Shown here: in pieces, positions 8,141 to 17,736 of the stretch
Layout of the letters: each line of letters opens with the position of its first letter
Numbering within the stretch: position 1 is the stretch's first letter
Assembly: GCF_002252985.1 (NCBI RefSeq)
Contig: NZ_NHPJ01000081.1
Coordinates: 1-53,309, forward strand
Reading direction: 5' to 3'
DNA: 53,309 nucleotides
From: Halorubrum halodurans
Lineage (GTDB): Archaea > Halobacteriota > Halobacteria > Halobacteriales > Haloferacaceae
Notes under the pieces: generated by a model
The model's database searches: none
The model's input: the letters and a program-made list of their open reading frames with translations, nothing else
Told to the model about the DNA's origin: nothing
Position numbers and translations under genes: made by a program

Positions 8141-11062
8141 TTAGAAATCGTCTAATGTACTGGCACCACCACTGCTTGCTGGAGTTTCAGTGAAGTACTC
8201 CGCGGACCAGTCAGTTGCAGCATCAAGATCACGCAGCATAACCTCTGACTCGAATTCGCCTGCTAGGCGTTGATTCGTCATGACTTCCCGCATCTCTGCA
8301 AGTTCCTCTGCAGAAATATCAACACCGACAGCATCAAGCACAGCTTTGTTCAACTGGTGTTCTGCGTCCGGTTCACCCTCAAGTAACGCGTCCGTTGCCT
8401 CACGAATCGCATCGCACCCGTCCTCGGTGAATGTTCGAATGTCAGGGACAGGGATGCTTTTCGTTTCATACGTCATTAGCTGCAGCACACCGTTCCCTTC
8501 GACGCGCCCCCAGCATTCGACAGCAGCAGCGTACAGGCTGGAGTTCATCACACCCGTCACGACTTTCGAATCGAACTCGGGTTTCACTGCGACGTTCTGT
8601 ACCGCGTCTGTTGTGAGCGCTTCAGCGCGGTTCACGACAGTGAACAATCTCCACTTGAAGAACCGTGGATGGAACAGTTCCGGGGCGGTCTGTTCACCGA
8701 GATCAAACCAAACGGGTCGTGACGCGCACGTACTCCCGGAGTGATGGTCGTCAGCTTCGCCTTCCTGGATGTACTGCAACAACCCGGTGTACCCATCGCG
8801 TTTCAACGCGTCCTTCACGTCGTCTTCTAAGTCGGTGTCTTCGAACGCGGTGGTTTCTTGCTTGACTTCTTCAACGTAGTCATGGACATCGATAATGTAC
8901 TGCGTGGCGTCATTCTTGTCGAACACTTCTGAATCCATGCCTTTGATGCTTTTCACAACCGGGCTGAGGAACCGGTCTTCGATCCCGCGGTTGTGAGCTT
9001 CATCCTGGTCAAGTAGGAACCACCGGTTCGCACCGGTTTTCTGCCCGTACGACACGTCGACGAATTCACTAACCGGAACGAAATCATCGCGTTCAATCAA
9101 GTTAATTAACTGCAGTGGTGCGTTCAGGTAGTACCCGATTTTCTTCGGGCCGGTGTCTTCAAGGTAGGATTGCCGGACACCGACCGACCGGTAGTTCGGT
9201 CGGGTGCGGACATCCATCGGTTCTTCATCCAGCGTCATGCCGTACGTCACGGTATCGTACAGGTCAACCGGTTCCATTTCATCCTGCACGCGGATGAATC
9301 GCGTTACTGTGTCGCGTCGTGCTTCTTCGTCTTCACACCGTTCGATGAGGAGTAGACAAGTGTCGACGAACGCGTCTTCGAACGCGCGTTCTGCGAACAC
9401 GACGACTGCGTGGATACGGTAGTGATCGAACAGGAATTGTTGGAAATCTATGCCGTACCGGACACTCATCCATTTCGGTGGGATGACGAACCCGAGCCGC
9501 CCACCGTCTCTGAGGAACTGTGTGGCGTGCGTGGCGAAGTACACGTACGCGTCGCTTTTCTTACTGAGTTTCTTCGATCCGTCAAGGTACGTTGATTGGT
9601 TTTCCGCCCCGAATCGTGACAGGTGCGCTCGGAACGCGTCTTTGTCCGGGATGTCACGGTTACGAATGTACGGTGGGTTTCCGACGACACCGTCGAAGTA
9701 CCCGATTTCACCGGTGTCCCGATCGTCTAGCCGGACGGATTCAAGCATCGTGGAGTCCGGGTCAATATCGAAGAACGAGGAGTGATACGCGTGTAACGTA
9801 TCGATTTCTTCTTCGATGTTTTGACTGGCTAAGTTCAGCGCGGTGAGGTGCAGCGGGAATTTGTTGATGTCGATCGCGGTGATGCAGTCAAGGATGTCTT
9901 GATGCGTGGCGTCCGGGTACTCTCGTTTGATTTCCGTGTACACCTCGACTGGGAATGTCCCGCTGCCGGATGCCGGGTCAAGGATGTCAGGGTACGTGTT
10001 TTCGACTTGGGCGTCCAGCACCCATTTCGATACGGCTTCTGCGATTGTTGGCGGGGTGTAGTACTGCCCGAGTTTCTTCCGTTCGCTTGCCGGGATGAGT
10101 TCTTCGAACACGTCCCCGAGCAGGTCTTCGTCGATCCCGGAGATTTCGCGTTCTTCAATGTTCTCTGCAAGTGACTGGATGTTCTTCAGTGTCTTCTTGT
10201 TGTGTGGGAATTGTTCGAATAAGTCGCTGTTGCTGAAGATTGGTTTGTAGTCGATTTTCTCGATGATTTCTTCGAATCGCCGGCGGATGTGTTCATCGAG
10301 GAAATCGAGGCTTGAGACACCGACGAGTGACTGGAGTTTGTTCCCGTCGCTCGGTTCGATCGGTTCCGGGGTTTGTTCTCGGACGACTTCGTAGAACAGG
10401 ATTTTGTTTGTTAACAGGTACGCGTATTGCTTCGCTGCGGTTTCGAGTTGCGCGTCCGTGTCGAGTCCGGTGAAGTCGTTTTCTCTGACCCAGTCGTTGA
10501 ACAGGTTGATGAATTTCTCGTTGCTTTCGTATTTCTGCTCAGCGAGTTCCTTGTACGCCGGCCAGATCGTTGAGTGGAATGTTCGGAGTAACCCGACGAC
10601 TTGTTCTTTCTTTTCCTGGTCGGGGAGTGTGCCGTGTTGGTATAGGTGATCGATCCCGGAGAGGAGCTGCGGGATGAACCCGTCGAGGTCGTCGTCGGAG
10701 AGGTTGATCGGGCGGAGATTCGCGTAGTTGTACGGGACATCGCTGAGTTCGATTTCTCCGTTGTAATTGAATAGGTAAAAGTCGTTAGAGTTACACGTGG
10801 CGAAGAAATCAGCGTCAATATCGCGTGTATAGTCACGCGCTTGTTTGATCACATCTTTATCGTACGGTGAAATATCATCTCGCTTAACCTCGATGACAAG
10901 ACTGCCAGTGAGGTTACTATCGAGGTGAATATCGGCTCGCCGGCCTTCGACATCTTTCTCGATACTTACTTCAGAAAACTTCGTGTCGTTGTTTTCGACA
11001 TACCGGTAGAGGGCCGAGTAAAGCAGACTATGAAATTTTTGTTCCTTTGGCGTCGTAGTCAT
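8141..11062 (-). CDS. Type IIG-like restriction-modification enzyme
   Basis: This 973-residue protein combines nuclease and N6-adenine methyltransferase. The N-terminal PD-(D/E)xK-like site reads RRADIHL at 41-47 and VIEVKRD at 56-62. After a helical linker come GQYYTP (332-337), SAM-binding motif I LDPASGSGTF (361-370) and catalytic motif IV NPPY (462-465). The last 350 residues, with YGQKTGANRWFLL and FHPRFFKWRLF, are a target-recognition region like that of single-chain enzymes. Such enzymes cut foreign DNA and methylate self DNA with one polypeptide. A TATA box TTTTATATCC lies about 27 bases before ATG 11062. The TBP-like gene follows after 48 bases. No disrupting changes are seen in the motifs, so it is probably active. 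Confidence 0.9.
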   Translation of the reverse strand: MTTTPKEQKFHSLLYSALYRYVENNDTKFSEVSIEKDVEGRRADIHLDSNLTGSLVIEVKRDDISPYDKDVIKQARDYTRDIDADFFATCNSNDFYLFNYNGEIELSDVPYNYANLRPINLSDDDLDGFIPQLLSGIDHLYQHGTLPDQEKKEQVVGLLRTFHSTIWPAYKELAEQKYESNEKFINLFNDWVRENDFTGLDTDAQLETAAKQYAYLLTNKILFYEVVREQTPEPIEPSDGNKLQSLVGVSSLDFLDEHIRRRFEEIIEKIDYKPIFSNSDLFEQFPHNKKTLKNIQSLAENIEEREISGIDEDLLGDVFEELIPASERKKLGQYYTPPTIAEAVSKWVLDAQVENTYPDILDPASGSGTFPVEVYTEIKREYPDATHQDILDCITAIDINKFPLHLTALNLASQNIEEEIDTLHAYHSSFFDIDPDSTMLESVRLDDRDTGEIGYFDGVVGNPPYIRNRDIPDKDAFRAHLSRFGAENQSTYLDGSKKLSKKSDAYVYFATHATQFLRDGGRLGFVIPPKWMSVRYGIDFQQFLFDHYRIHAVVVFAERAFEDAFVDTCLLLIERCEDEEARRDTVTRFIRVQDEMEPVDLYDTVTYGMTLDEEPMDVRTRPNYRSVGVRQSYLEDTGPKKIGYYLNAPLQLINLIERDDFVPVSEFVDVSYGQKTGANRWFLLDQDEAHNRGIEDRFLSPVVKSIKGMDSEVFDKNDATQYIIDVHDYVEEVKQETTAFEDTDLEDDVKDALKRDGYTGLLQYIQEGEADDHHSGSTCASRPVWFDLGEQTAPELFHPRFFKWRLFTVVNRAEALTTDAVQNVAVKPEFDSKVVTGVMNSSLYAAAVECWGRVEGNGVLQLMTYETKSIPVPDIRTFTEDGCDAIREATDALLEGEPDAEHQLNKAVLDAVGVDISAEELAEMREVMTNQRLAGEFESEVMLRDLDAATDWSAEYFTETPASSGGASTLDDF

Positions 11063-11083
11063 ACTCCGGTTTACTAATTATAT

Positions 11084-11094
11084 GGATATAAAAT
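11084..11094 (-). promoter_or_regulatory. TATA box of the type IIG gene
   Basis: TTTTATATCC on the minus strand is about 27 bases before ATG 11062, consistent with a leaderless transcript that may continue through the TBP-like and HEPN genes. Confidence 0.55.
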
Positions 11095-11183
11095 CCGGGG
11101 GAACACGTCCCTCGTCCCTCGGTCTTCAAAACCACAGGTACCGTACCAATCACGTCCCGATCACACACCCACGGCTGAATATT

Positions 11184-12635
11184 TCAGTCACTACTACAGT
11201 CGTTTTCTGGGAGTCTGGTGAGGTAATCCGTGAGTTCTAACCCATTGAGTTCCGCAACGAACTCTCCTCGAACTGATTCATCGATGAACGCAGATTCAAT
11301 ATCGAGGTGTGGAGTCATAAGCCCGGTATGCGTATCGATCCACGCGAATACAACAATCGCACATCGCAAGTATCCGAACAGCCGTTCCTGTAGATCTCCG
11401 GCAATCTCACCGGTCTGGTCCCCGTGCGCCCACTGATTCCGATAGTGGTACGCGTCGGCTATGTCCGTCAAGATCTGGTCTGGAGAAACAGCACTACTCG
11501 TTGCTTGCCCGATTGTGAATGCAGCGTACCGTGCGACATCACGAGATGATGTCTCTTCTTCCGTGTTCTGCATGTATAGTGCTTCAAGTCCGAATAATAT
11601 ACGTCCGATGCTGCTTTGCGGTAACTCGGACCGGATGATTGCCTCACCGTAGTGGTGCAAAGCAAGGTTGATCGGTGATGTGAAGAGCTCCCGGATGAAG
11701 TACGGGCTTGATTGCCGTAGTGTTGTTGACCCGTCGCAATACGGGCGTAACAATTCGAGTAACTCGCTGATTTCCGCGGTGTGCTCTGGTTTAATTTCTG
11801 CGAGAGAAGCGTCAACAACGCCGGGTGCCGGGAATGTGTTCATCCGCATGTGGAATGACCGTTTCACACTGTACGCGTTTTTCACAGCGATCCACGATTG
11901 ACTGAATAGGCTGAGAGTCACGGCGAGGAACTCGGCAGCGACAGGCGGTGCGTCGCTGAACGCGTGATTCGTCGACATATCGATTTCTGCAGCTGCTGTC
12001 CAACTCTTCACATTCTTCCCGCGTTTGGTTTCCGGAGCAGTGTTCGATACTCGTTTTTCTCCGAGTAGTAACCCGTCGTCTAACTCGCGGAGTCGATGCG
12101 TATCCGTGATTTCGACAGGACCGCGTTCAACTATGACACCGCCGAGCGCGAGGCGGAGTGTGTACTGGTGTTGCTCGTTAATATCACCAGTAAGGATCTG
12201 GACGCACTCGTCGACAACATCTCGCAGCAACTCACCATCAGTCACTGTTACGTGTAACTCCTGTACGTTCTCATCCCCAGTCTCGGTTTCCTCGACGGTC
12301 ACGGCACCGAGTTCTCGGAACGCGTGCTGTAGTAAATTGGTTAAGTACGGTGTGCTTGGTTCGAAGTCGTGCGTCTCTGCTAAATACGTGAGTAACGCGG
12401 TGCCGGCGTCCGTATCAGCAAACGCATCGTGTGTTTGAATCACACTACTGTACTGTATTGACTCGGTTTCGTTCACCTCGACAACCTGTCCGGTCCCGAT
12501 GTACTGCCGGATGCGATCCGTGGTGACGAGTTCACCGTTGAGCTCGGTGCTACTTGTCAGGATGTATTCCCGGAGTAGATCTCGGAGTTTGTCTGTGTTG
12601 TTGTCTGCTACATCACTGAAATCAAACGGGTTCAT
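11184..12635 (-). CDS. ApeA-like HEPN protein
   Basis: A 483-residue protein with a helical C-terminal domain holding RNQWAHG (Arg about 399, His about 404), the R-x4-H motif of HEPN ribonucleases. Around it are GRILFGLEALYMQ and YLRCAIVVFAWIDTH, an arrangement I associate with Apea-type HEPN proteins. The N-terminal 150 residues contain a winged-helix-like region. The ApeA family kills or arrests infected cells by RNA cleavage. The gene is the first of the minus-strand island and has a TATA-like GTTTATCAAG near 12671-12680. It is separated from the type IIG gene by 121 bases. ORF start MNPFDFSDVADN is the only good candidate. Confidence 0.72.
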   Translation of the reverse strand: MNPFDFSDVADNNTDKLRDLLREYILTSSTELNGELVTTDRIRQYIGTGQVVEVNETESIQYSSVIQTHDAFADTDAGTALLTYLAETHDFEPSTPYLTNLLQHAFRELGAVTVEETETGDENVQELHVTVTDGELLRDVVDECVQILTGDINEQHQYTLRLALGGVIVERGPVEITDTHRLRELDDGLLLGEKRVSNTAPETKRGKNVKSWTAAAEIDMSTNHAFSDAPPVAAEFLAVTLSLFSQSWIAVKNAYSVKRSFHMRMNTFPAPGVVDASLAEIKPEHTAEISELLELLRPYCDGSTTLRQSSPYFIRELFTSPINLALHHYGEAIIRSELPQSSIGRILFGLEALYMQNTEEETSSRDVARYAAFTIGQATSSAVSPDQILTDIADAYHYRNQWAHGDQTGEIAGDLQERLFGYLRCAIVVFAWIDTHTGLMTPHLDIESAFIDESVRGEFVAELNGLELTDYLTRLPENDCSSD

Positions 12636-12930
12636 CGCGCGTTCATCCTCGTGTGTGGGGCTGGGGGCTTGATAAACATACAGTCCGGTTGTGGCGTGGA
12701 AATACGGCTGCGGCGGTACTTCCGTTTTCTCAGGGACGTGTACAATCGTCTCGTGATGTGTCTGTGTTCCTATTGAAACGAAGGGGTGGAGCGTGTGACA
12801 GTACTACGACCCCTTCACGCGCCTGTACACGCTGCTCCCTCTTAATCATGGCACTCGTACGTGCCGTCCGTATACTGACCCTCGCCGTGTTGGATACGGA
12901 CGTATGACTGTGCTGTCCGCCGCGGACTGG
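12636..12930. other. 295-bp intergenic, promoter region only
   Basis: It contains the likely TATA box of the ApeA-like gene near 12671-12680. I see no gene or strong repeat in the rest. Confidence 0.4.
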
Positions 12931-13260
12931 TTATCCGTGCGTTCGCAGTATGCTTGTAATCTCGCCGGGATCCCGTGTCGGTTCGACCCACTCATCACCC
13001 GTGTCAGTGTCGAGGTACACTTGCAGGGAATGCGATCCGTCTAACAGGTAGACAGCTGCAATCCGGTCCGGGTGTGCTTCATTTTGGAAGGTAACGAGCA
13101 GCCAGTCGTTCGTATCATCTTGCGATAATTCGACTGTTGCATCGGAGACACTCCACGGTGATGGGACAGTAAGTTCATCGAGGAGTTTGCCGCGGGTCTG
13201 CTCTGCTGTGGAACGATCCACATCGGTGAGGTGTGACAGGTACGTTCTGAATCCCGTCAT
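12931..13260 (-). CDS. Unknown small acidic protein
   Basis: A 109-residue protein. MTGFRTYLSHLTDVDRSTAEQ is followed by a beta-rich stretch (DDTNDWLLVTFQNEAHPDRIAAVYLLDG). It has no cysteines and no membrane segment. I do not recognise it. It lies between the defence island and the histidine kinase, on the same strand as both, with 118 bases of short GAGTAAAT-type simple repeats (about 13335-13367) downstream. Confidence 0.55.
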   Translation of the reverse strand: MTGFRTYLSHLTDVDRSTAEQTRGKLLDELTVPSPWSVSDATVELSQDDTNDWLLVTFQNEAHPDRIAAVYLLDGSHSLQVYLDTDTGDEWVEPTRDPGEITSILRTHG

Positions 13261-13378
13261 GAGTGTCTCCAGTGATTGTGTCTATCGTAGTAATGCTTTC
13301 CACTACTGACTCAGATTCACCACACGTGACCGAGCGAGTAAATGAGTAAATGAGTAAGTGAGTGAGTTTCCCGGTCCG

Positions 13379-14938
13379 TCACGTTGTAGCGTCGTGTTCC
13401 TGTTCTCCGTGCTCCGGGTCCGTATCGATCTCGAACCGAGCGCCACCATTAGTGCTTCTGGTGACTGTCACACCCCACCCGTGTGCGTCGACAATTCGCT
13501 GCACTGTTACGAGCCCTAACCCTGACCCGTTCTCGTTCGTCGTGTACCCGGACTCGAATACACGGTCACGATCCTCGACTGGGATCCCGGGGCCATCGTC
13601 CGCAACGTAAAACCCGGTTTTAGAATCCGTATCTAACACACCGACCGTCACTGTCACGTCTTCGCCACCGTGTTCAACGGCGTTCCGGAACAGGTTCTCA
13701 AATAATTGCCGGAGTCGGGACTCGTCACTAATCACTGTGTAGTCGGTCGTTCGCGGTGTGACGGTGAGTTCTGCACTGCTTGGTGTATCGACCATCTCCC
13801 ACGCAGCTTCGGCAGTATCTCCGACCGGGATACGTGTTGTTTCCTCGATTGCCTGCCCGGCCTGCGCGAGATGCAGCATATCGGTAATGAGGGTTTCCAT
13901 ACGGTTATGCGCGGTTTCGATGTGTTTTAACGCATCTGACTGACAGTCTTCCTTCGCTAGTTCGAGGTACCCGTTCGCCACATTCAACGGATTCCGGAGA
14001 TCGTGTGAGACGATACTAGCGAATTCTTCAAGCCGGTCGTTCTGCTGTTCAAGTTCCTCACGTTGTTCTTGGAGTTCTGTCTCTCGTTCAATACGATCCA
14101 GGACGTTTTCTGTGATGGATGCGAGGATACGAGCGGTCGTGACATCAACATCATCGAACGCCCCGGGTTCTCTCGATCCGATATTCAGGACACCGTGTGA
14201 TCCGAGTGGGATGATGATCTCGCTTTGAATCACTGTATCCGGGTTGTACCGGTCCGGGTGTTCGTGCACAGTATTGTAGATCTGGACTTCACCGTCAGTG
14301 AACGCGTTCCAGGAGAGACTGTTCCCCGGTGTGTACGTTGGGTGCGTGTCGAATGTGTCGGTCGCGTCGGTCGTGGCTGCGGCAGGTTCGAGCGTGTTCC
14401 GTGATGCGTTGTAGAGCCAGGCTCCAGTAAGAGACGCGTTTAATTCGGTTTCTATGAACTGTACGCAGTGTTCGCACACGGTTTCCTTCTGAGATGCTGT
14501 GATGAGTGTCGTCGTTGTTTCTTGTAGTGCTTTGAAACGAGTTAACCGGCGGTGACTCTCAGTGTTGTAGGTCCCGGCGACGAATCCGGCGAGCGCTCCG
14601 CCGGAGATTGCAGTGGCGAGTTGGTACCCGGCGTCGTGCGGTATGTCCCCGGCAAGGTACTGGTGTGTCGTGATTGTCCCGATAAGCCCGCCGATTGCGA
14701 TCCCGCCGAGCACTGTCCATTTCAGTATTTGTGTGCCGTATTGTGCTGGGTAGTGTTGCTGTTTCGTCCAGTACCCGGCGTATATGATGAGTAAGGCGAT
14801 GGTGAGTGGGATCCCGGCTCCGATCAGCATCGCTACTGGTGGTTTATCGTGTGTGAAAATATGTGCCGTGTGTGTGAGTGCGAGGACGGCACCGAGACTT
14901 GCGATACCGATGCTTGAGAGAGGGCGAGGGACTGTCAT
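13379..14938 (-). CDS. Membrane sensor histidine kinase (GAF-HisKA-HATPase)
   Basis: A 519-residue protein. Four hydrophobic segments span about residues 10-126, followed by a GAF-like domain (about 140-280, with CEHCVQFIETEL at its start) and a coiled coil rich in Glu/Gln (about 283-310). The HisKA box SHDLRNPLN carries the phosphorylated His near residue 313. The HATPase domain has the N box NLFRNAVEHGG, G1 DDGPGIP and G2 GSGLGL. It probably senses a small ligand or redox state through GAF and passes phosphate to a response regulator, but no response-regulator gene is in the window. A TATA-like GATATAAAAC near 15012-15022 is about 80 bases upstream. Archaeal kinases of this layout are common on haloarchaeal chromosomes and plasmids. 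Confidence 0.9.
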   Translation of the reverse strand: MTVPRPLSSIGIASLGAVLALTHTAHIFTHDKPPVAMLIGAGIPLTIALLIIYAGYWTKQQHYPAQYGTQILKWTVLGGIAIGGLIGTITTHQYLAGDIPHDAGYQLATAISGGALAGFVAGTYNTESHRRLTRFKALQETTTTLITASQKETVCEHCVQFIETELNASLTGAWLYNASRNTLEPAAATTDATDTFDTHPTYTPGNSLSWNAFTDGEVQIYNTVHEHPDRYNPDTVIQSEIIIPLGSHGVLNIGSREPGAFDDVDVTTARILASITENVLDRIERETELQEQREELEQQNDRLEEFASIVSHDLRNPLNVANGYLELAKEDCQSDALKHIETAHNRMETLITDMLHLAQAGQAIEETTRIPVGDTAEAAWEMVDTPSSAELTVTPRTTDYTVISDESRLRQLFENLFRNAVEHGGEDVTVTVGVLDTDSKTGFYVADDGPGIPVEDRDRVFESGYTTNENGSGLGLVTVQRIVDAHGWGVTVTRSTNGGARFEIDTDPEHGEQEHDATT

Positions 14939-15077
14939 TTGACGGGTGTTGTAGGGGGAGTTGAATGACGTGTGAGTTGGTCCGTGCAGTATGATGTATT
15001 ACTGATTGTGGTTTTATATCTTCGGAGTTCGTTGACAAGTACCTCATAACTCGCTGGCGTTGGACTCCGCGACCCCG

Positions 15078-15115
15078 GCACACTTATATGTTACAACCGC
15101 ATACAACCGCATACG
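15078..15115 (+). promoter_or_regulatory. Toxin-antitoxin promoter with tandem ATACAACCGC repeat
   Basis: TATA-like CTTATATG (about 15083-15090) is followed by two direct copies of a ten-base unit (ACAACCGCAT) from 15093, about ten bases before ATG 15125. Tandem sites overlapping the start region would suit autoregulation by the wHTH antitoxin. Confidence 0.5.
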
Positions 15116-15124
15116 AACCACGCC

Positions 15125-15640
15125 ATGCCTGTTGACCTTCGACGACACGATCCGGACGACACGATTAACATTCGCCCCGGAACGAACAAAGCCGCGATCA
15201 TCAAACTCCTGTACCGCGACACGAACCTCGCGTACACACCAGCAGAAATCCGTAGTGAGCTTGACCTGCCGCGCGGCACCACGTCGACGACGCTGACCCG
15301 ACTGCACGACGACGGGCTGATCGGGAAAACCAGCGACGGCCTGTACCACGGCCTTGACCACCGAGGGGACGTGCGGCGGTTCGCCAGGAGTCTCGTGCAA
15401 CTCGACGACATGGCAGCCCGGTACCCGGACCCGGGACTCGACCCGGACGACGTGGAGCAAACCGGGGCAGGCGCACAGAGAGAACTTCCGCACGATCGCG
15501 GCGGTGACGGCGAGGACGGTTCGGGTGAGGAACCAGCCCCCAGCGACTGGGTGCGTAACACGACTCCCTCGACCTCGGATAGTGACGCGGCCGGTGATGA
15601 CCGTGCCGGAGCCGGAGACGGTGACGGGGACGGGGAGTAG
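15125..15640 (+). CDS. Winged-helix antitoxin-like protein
   Basis: A 171-residue protein. Residues 20-75 form a MarR/ArsR-type winged helix (NKAAIIKLLYRDTNLAYTPAEIRSELDLPRGTTSTTLTRLHDDGLIGKTSDGLYHGL). The remaining 95 residues are acidic and disordered, ending in Gly/Asp repeats. It precedes the PemK/MazF-like gene by 30 bases on the same strand, the usual antitoxin-toxin order. The winged helix should bind its own promoter, and the acidic tail may wrap the toxin. The tail length is unusual for an antitoxin and resembles RNA- or DNA-mimic tails. The long minus-strand frame opposite has an unlikely Arg/Val/His composition. Confidence 0.75.
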   Translation: MPVDLRRHDPDDTINIRPGTNKAAIIKLLYRDTNLAYTPAEIRSELDLPRGTTSTTLTRLHDDGLIGKTSDGLYHGLDHRGDVRRFARSLVQLDDMAARYPDPGLDPDDVEQTGAGAQRELPHDRGGDGEDGSGEEPAPSDWVRNTTPSTSDSDAAGDDRAGAGDGDGDGE

Positions 15641-15670
15641 CACCGTGACGTTCTCTGCTGGGGTTCTCAC

Positions 15671-16018
15671 ATGACGTATTATTACCCGCAAGGCAGTCTC
15701 GTGTTCGCAGCGGATCCGACCGGTGCGCACAGCAACCCGCGGCCCGTGATCGTGATTTCCGACGTGGACCGGCCGTACGTCGAACAGGAAGCCACAGTCG
15801 TGTGCCTGACCACGCAGTCTGACTACTCGTACGAGGTCACTGAACTGCCGAGTGACGTGCTGGACGGTGTGGAGCTGCGGAAAACGAGTTACGTGATGCC
15901 GTGGGCGATATACACGATCCCGCTGTCGTCGATCCGGGATAATCTCCCGTCCGGAACGCTGACGACTGAGGGGCTGCGGCTCGTGGCTGATGTGATTGAC
16001 GGGATGGTTCGCCCGTAA
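15671..16018 (+). CDS. PemK/MazF-family toxin
   Basis: A 115-residue protein, the normal size for MazF. YPQGSLVFAADPTGAHSNPRPVIVISD matches the family start (G.v....P..g.E....RP.lVis). ELRKTSYVMPWAIYTIPLSSI matches the second strand with the S/T-y-v.pw motif. The family cleaves mRNA, often at short sites, and is held inactive by its antitoxin. Its partner is the upstream winged-helix gene. The pair may stabilise the element or act in defence. Catalytic Arg is present in the RPV segment. Confidence 0.82.
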   Translation: MTYYYPQGSLVFAADPTGAHSNPRPVIVISDVDRPYVEQEATVVCLTTQSDYSYEVTELPSDVLDGVELRKTSYVMPWAIYTIPLSSIRDNLPSGTLTTEGLRLVADVIDGMVRP

Positions 16019-16077
16019 CACGACGCGGTCGCTTGGTCTGAGTCGGTGACCACTCTCAAACCGGTGTGTCTGGAGTA

Positions 16078-17736
16078 CTACTTATGATCGTGTTCGAAGT
16101 GGTACTTCGGGTAGAACACGTCGCGGTCCTTGTCGATCCATTGCCGGAGTTCTAAATCAGTGATGAACCGGACGCCGTGTTTCTCGATGTATGACGGTGT
16201 GAAATTCGAAATAACAAGCATCTGCGTGTCGTACTCACTCCATATATCTGGGATCTCTCCGTACGGTTCTTGACCAGAGTGGTGGAACCGGTCACCGGGT
16301 TCTAGGGATTGCCAGTCACTGACTTTCTCAGGGTACGGTATCCCGTCGTTGAAAATCTCGTCATCGTATTCTTCGTCGATGTTTTGAATCCCGTTCTGCG
16401 ACTGGAGTTCGAGTTCCGGGAGAAAGAATTTCACTTCACCATAGTACACTACCTCATCCCGCACGAACAACACATCGATTTCACGGTCGTTCGGTCCGGG
16501 AAGCGTGCAGCTGTGATATGATTCGATGTCATTACCCCGCAGGTACTCGTGGACTTTCTGTTCAAACTCTGGTGCTCGTTCCTCTCCGTTAATCCGGTCA
16601 ATCAACCGTCGCTCCGGATCAGGTGATCGGTTGTGGAGTAAGGGGAATAATTGGAATTGCAGGATGAATGCGAGTTGATCCGGGTATAACACGCGGGTGA
16701 TGGTGCGTTCTCGTGTCGGCCGGCCGGGTTGGAGCTGTATTTCTTCTGTCCCAGTGATTTTGAAGAATAACGGGTGAGCGTCGGTGTTGTCCGGGCTCAT
16801 CAGGATCTTGTCTTTGACGATCGGCCACTCGTCACCGAACACGTCTTCACCGCATTCGTCGAAGGTGTGTTCACGCATCGCTGCGGATCGTAGATCGTGT
16901 TCTCCACCCGCTCTTAGTTGACGGCGGACACGTGGTTCTTCTTCGATGCGGTCGAAGAGAGCGCGTATATCGAAGATAGTGACGGTACTGGGGAAGTTAG
17001 TTGAGAATATCTTCTGTGCGTCTGGGTCGAGTGAGGTTGCGAAACCGAGGCTGGTAATGAGATCGAACCAAAAGTCACCGAAATCGTATGGAGTGTCGAT
17101 GCCGTCTTGGTCTGGCCGGTCGAATTTCCGTATGGCTTCTCGGGTTTCGAGGAAGTCTTCGCGGATGTCTCCCCACCCACCGATTGTACTCTGCATACAC
17201 CTCTGCATGCAGAACCAGTACTCGGATTTCAGGAAGGCGTAGTTTCCGAGGAATGATGTCCAGTCTCCGTGTCTTGGCGTGATTTCTACCGGGACACGGA
17301 ATTCCTGCTTCACTTGGTCTAATGTACCGATGAGTGTGATGCCTTTGTTCAGCACGTCAGTGACGCGGTCTTCGAGTTCATCACGTTCACCAGGGTCGTG
17401 TTCTATTTGGTTTGAGGAGAGATCGTCTTCTTTGTAGAGGCGTTGGATTAGTAGTGCTGGGTAGACGAAGGCGGTGTAGTCGAGGCGGTTTTCTTGGGTG
17501 AAGTTGAATGCTGCGTGGTTTGCTTGCCGGACGAGCTCTCCGATAATCTGCGGGGCAGTGAATGCATCGAGTAACGTGAGGATGTTCGTCGCGTTTAACA
17601 CGTTGTCTTTGAGGGTATGGGCTTTGGTGCGGATTTCATCGCGGTCTGCGACTGGGTGCCCGCAGCCTTCTGGACAGTAGAGGTATTCTCCGTCCGGGTC
17701 GTATACGAGCGGGGTTTTGCATTCAGGGCACGGCAT
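16078..17736 (-). CDS. Zinc-ribbon protein with PD-(D/E)xK-like C-terminal domain
   Basis: A 552-residue protein. The N-terminus has CPECKTPL...YCPEGCGH, a four-Cys zinc ribbon. A long helical middle (about 35-390) is unrecognised. Near residues 415-445 is NDREIDVLFVRDEVVYYGEVKF, with Asp and Glu-x-Lys in the spacing of a restriction-like nuclease (E-ID...GEVKF). Proteins with a zinc ribbon, helical scaffold and such a nuclease occur in haloarchaeal defence and mobile regions. I cannot name a system. It converges with the toxin-antitoxin pair. It probably acts on nucleic acid; the substrate is unknown. Confidence 0.65.
   Translation of the reverse strand: MPCPECKTPLVYDPDGEYLYCPEGCGHPVADRDEIRTKAHTLKDNVLNATNILTLLDAFTAPQIIGELVRQANHAAFNFTQENRLDYTAFVYPALLIQRLYKEDDLSSNQIEHDPGERDELEDRVTDVLNKGITLIGTLDQVKQEFRVPVEITPRHGDWTSFLGNYAFLKSEYWFCMQRCMQSTIGGWGDIREDFLETREAIRKFDRPDQDGIDTPYDFGDFWFDLITSLGFATSLDPDAQKIFSTNFPSTVTIFDIRALFDRIEEEPRVRRQLRAGGEHDLRSAAMREHTFDECGEDVFGDEWPIVKDKILMSPDNTDAHPLFFKITGTEEIQLQPGRPTRERTITRVLYPDQLAFILQFQLFPLLHNRSPDPERRLIDRINGEERAPEFEQKVHEYLRGNDIESYHSCTLPGPNDREIDVLFVRDEVVYYGEVKFFLPELELQSQNGIQNIDEEYDDEIFNDGIPYPEKVSDWQSLEPGDRFHHSGQEPYGEIPDIWSEYDTQMLVISNFTPSYIEKHGVRFITDLELRQWIDKDRDVFYPKYHFEHDHK

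Noticed and set aside
15044..16021. 325-residue minus-strand frame
   Set aside because: It covers the winged-helix and PemK/MazF genes, which are clear families on the other strand; its Arg/Val/His content is unlike other proteins here.
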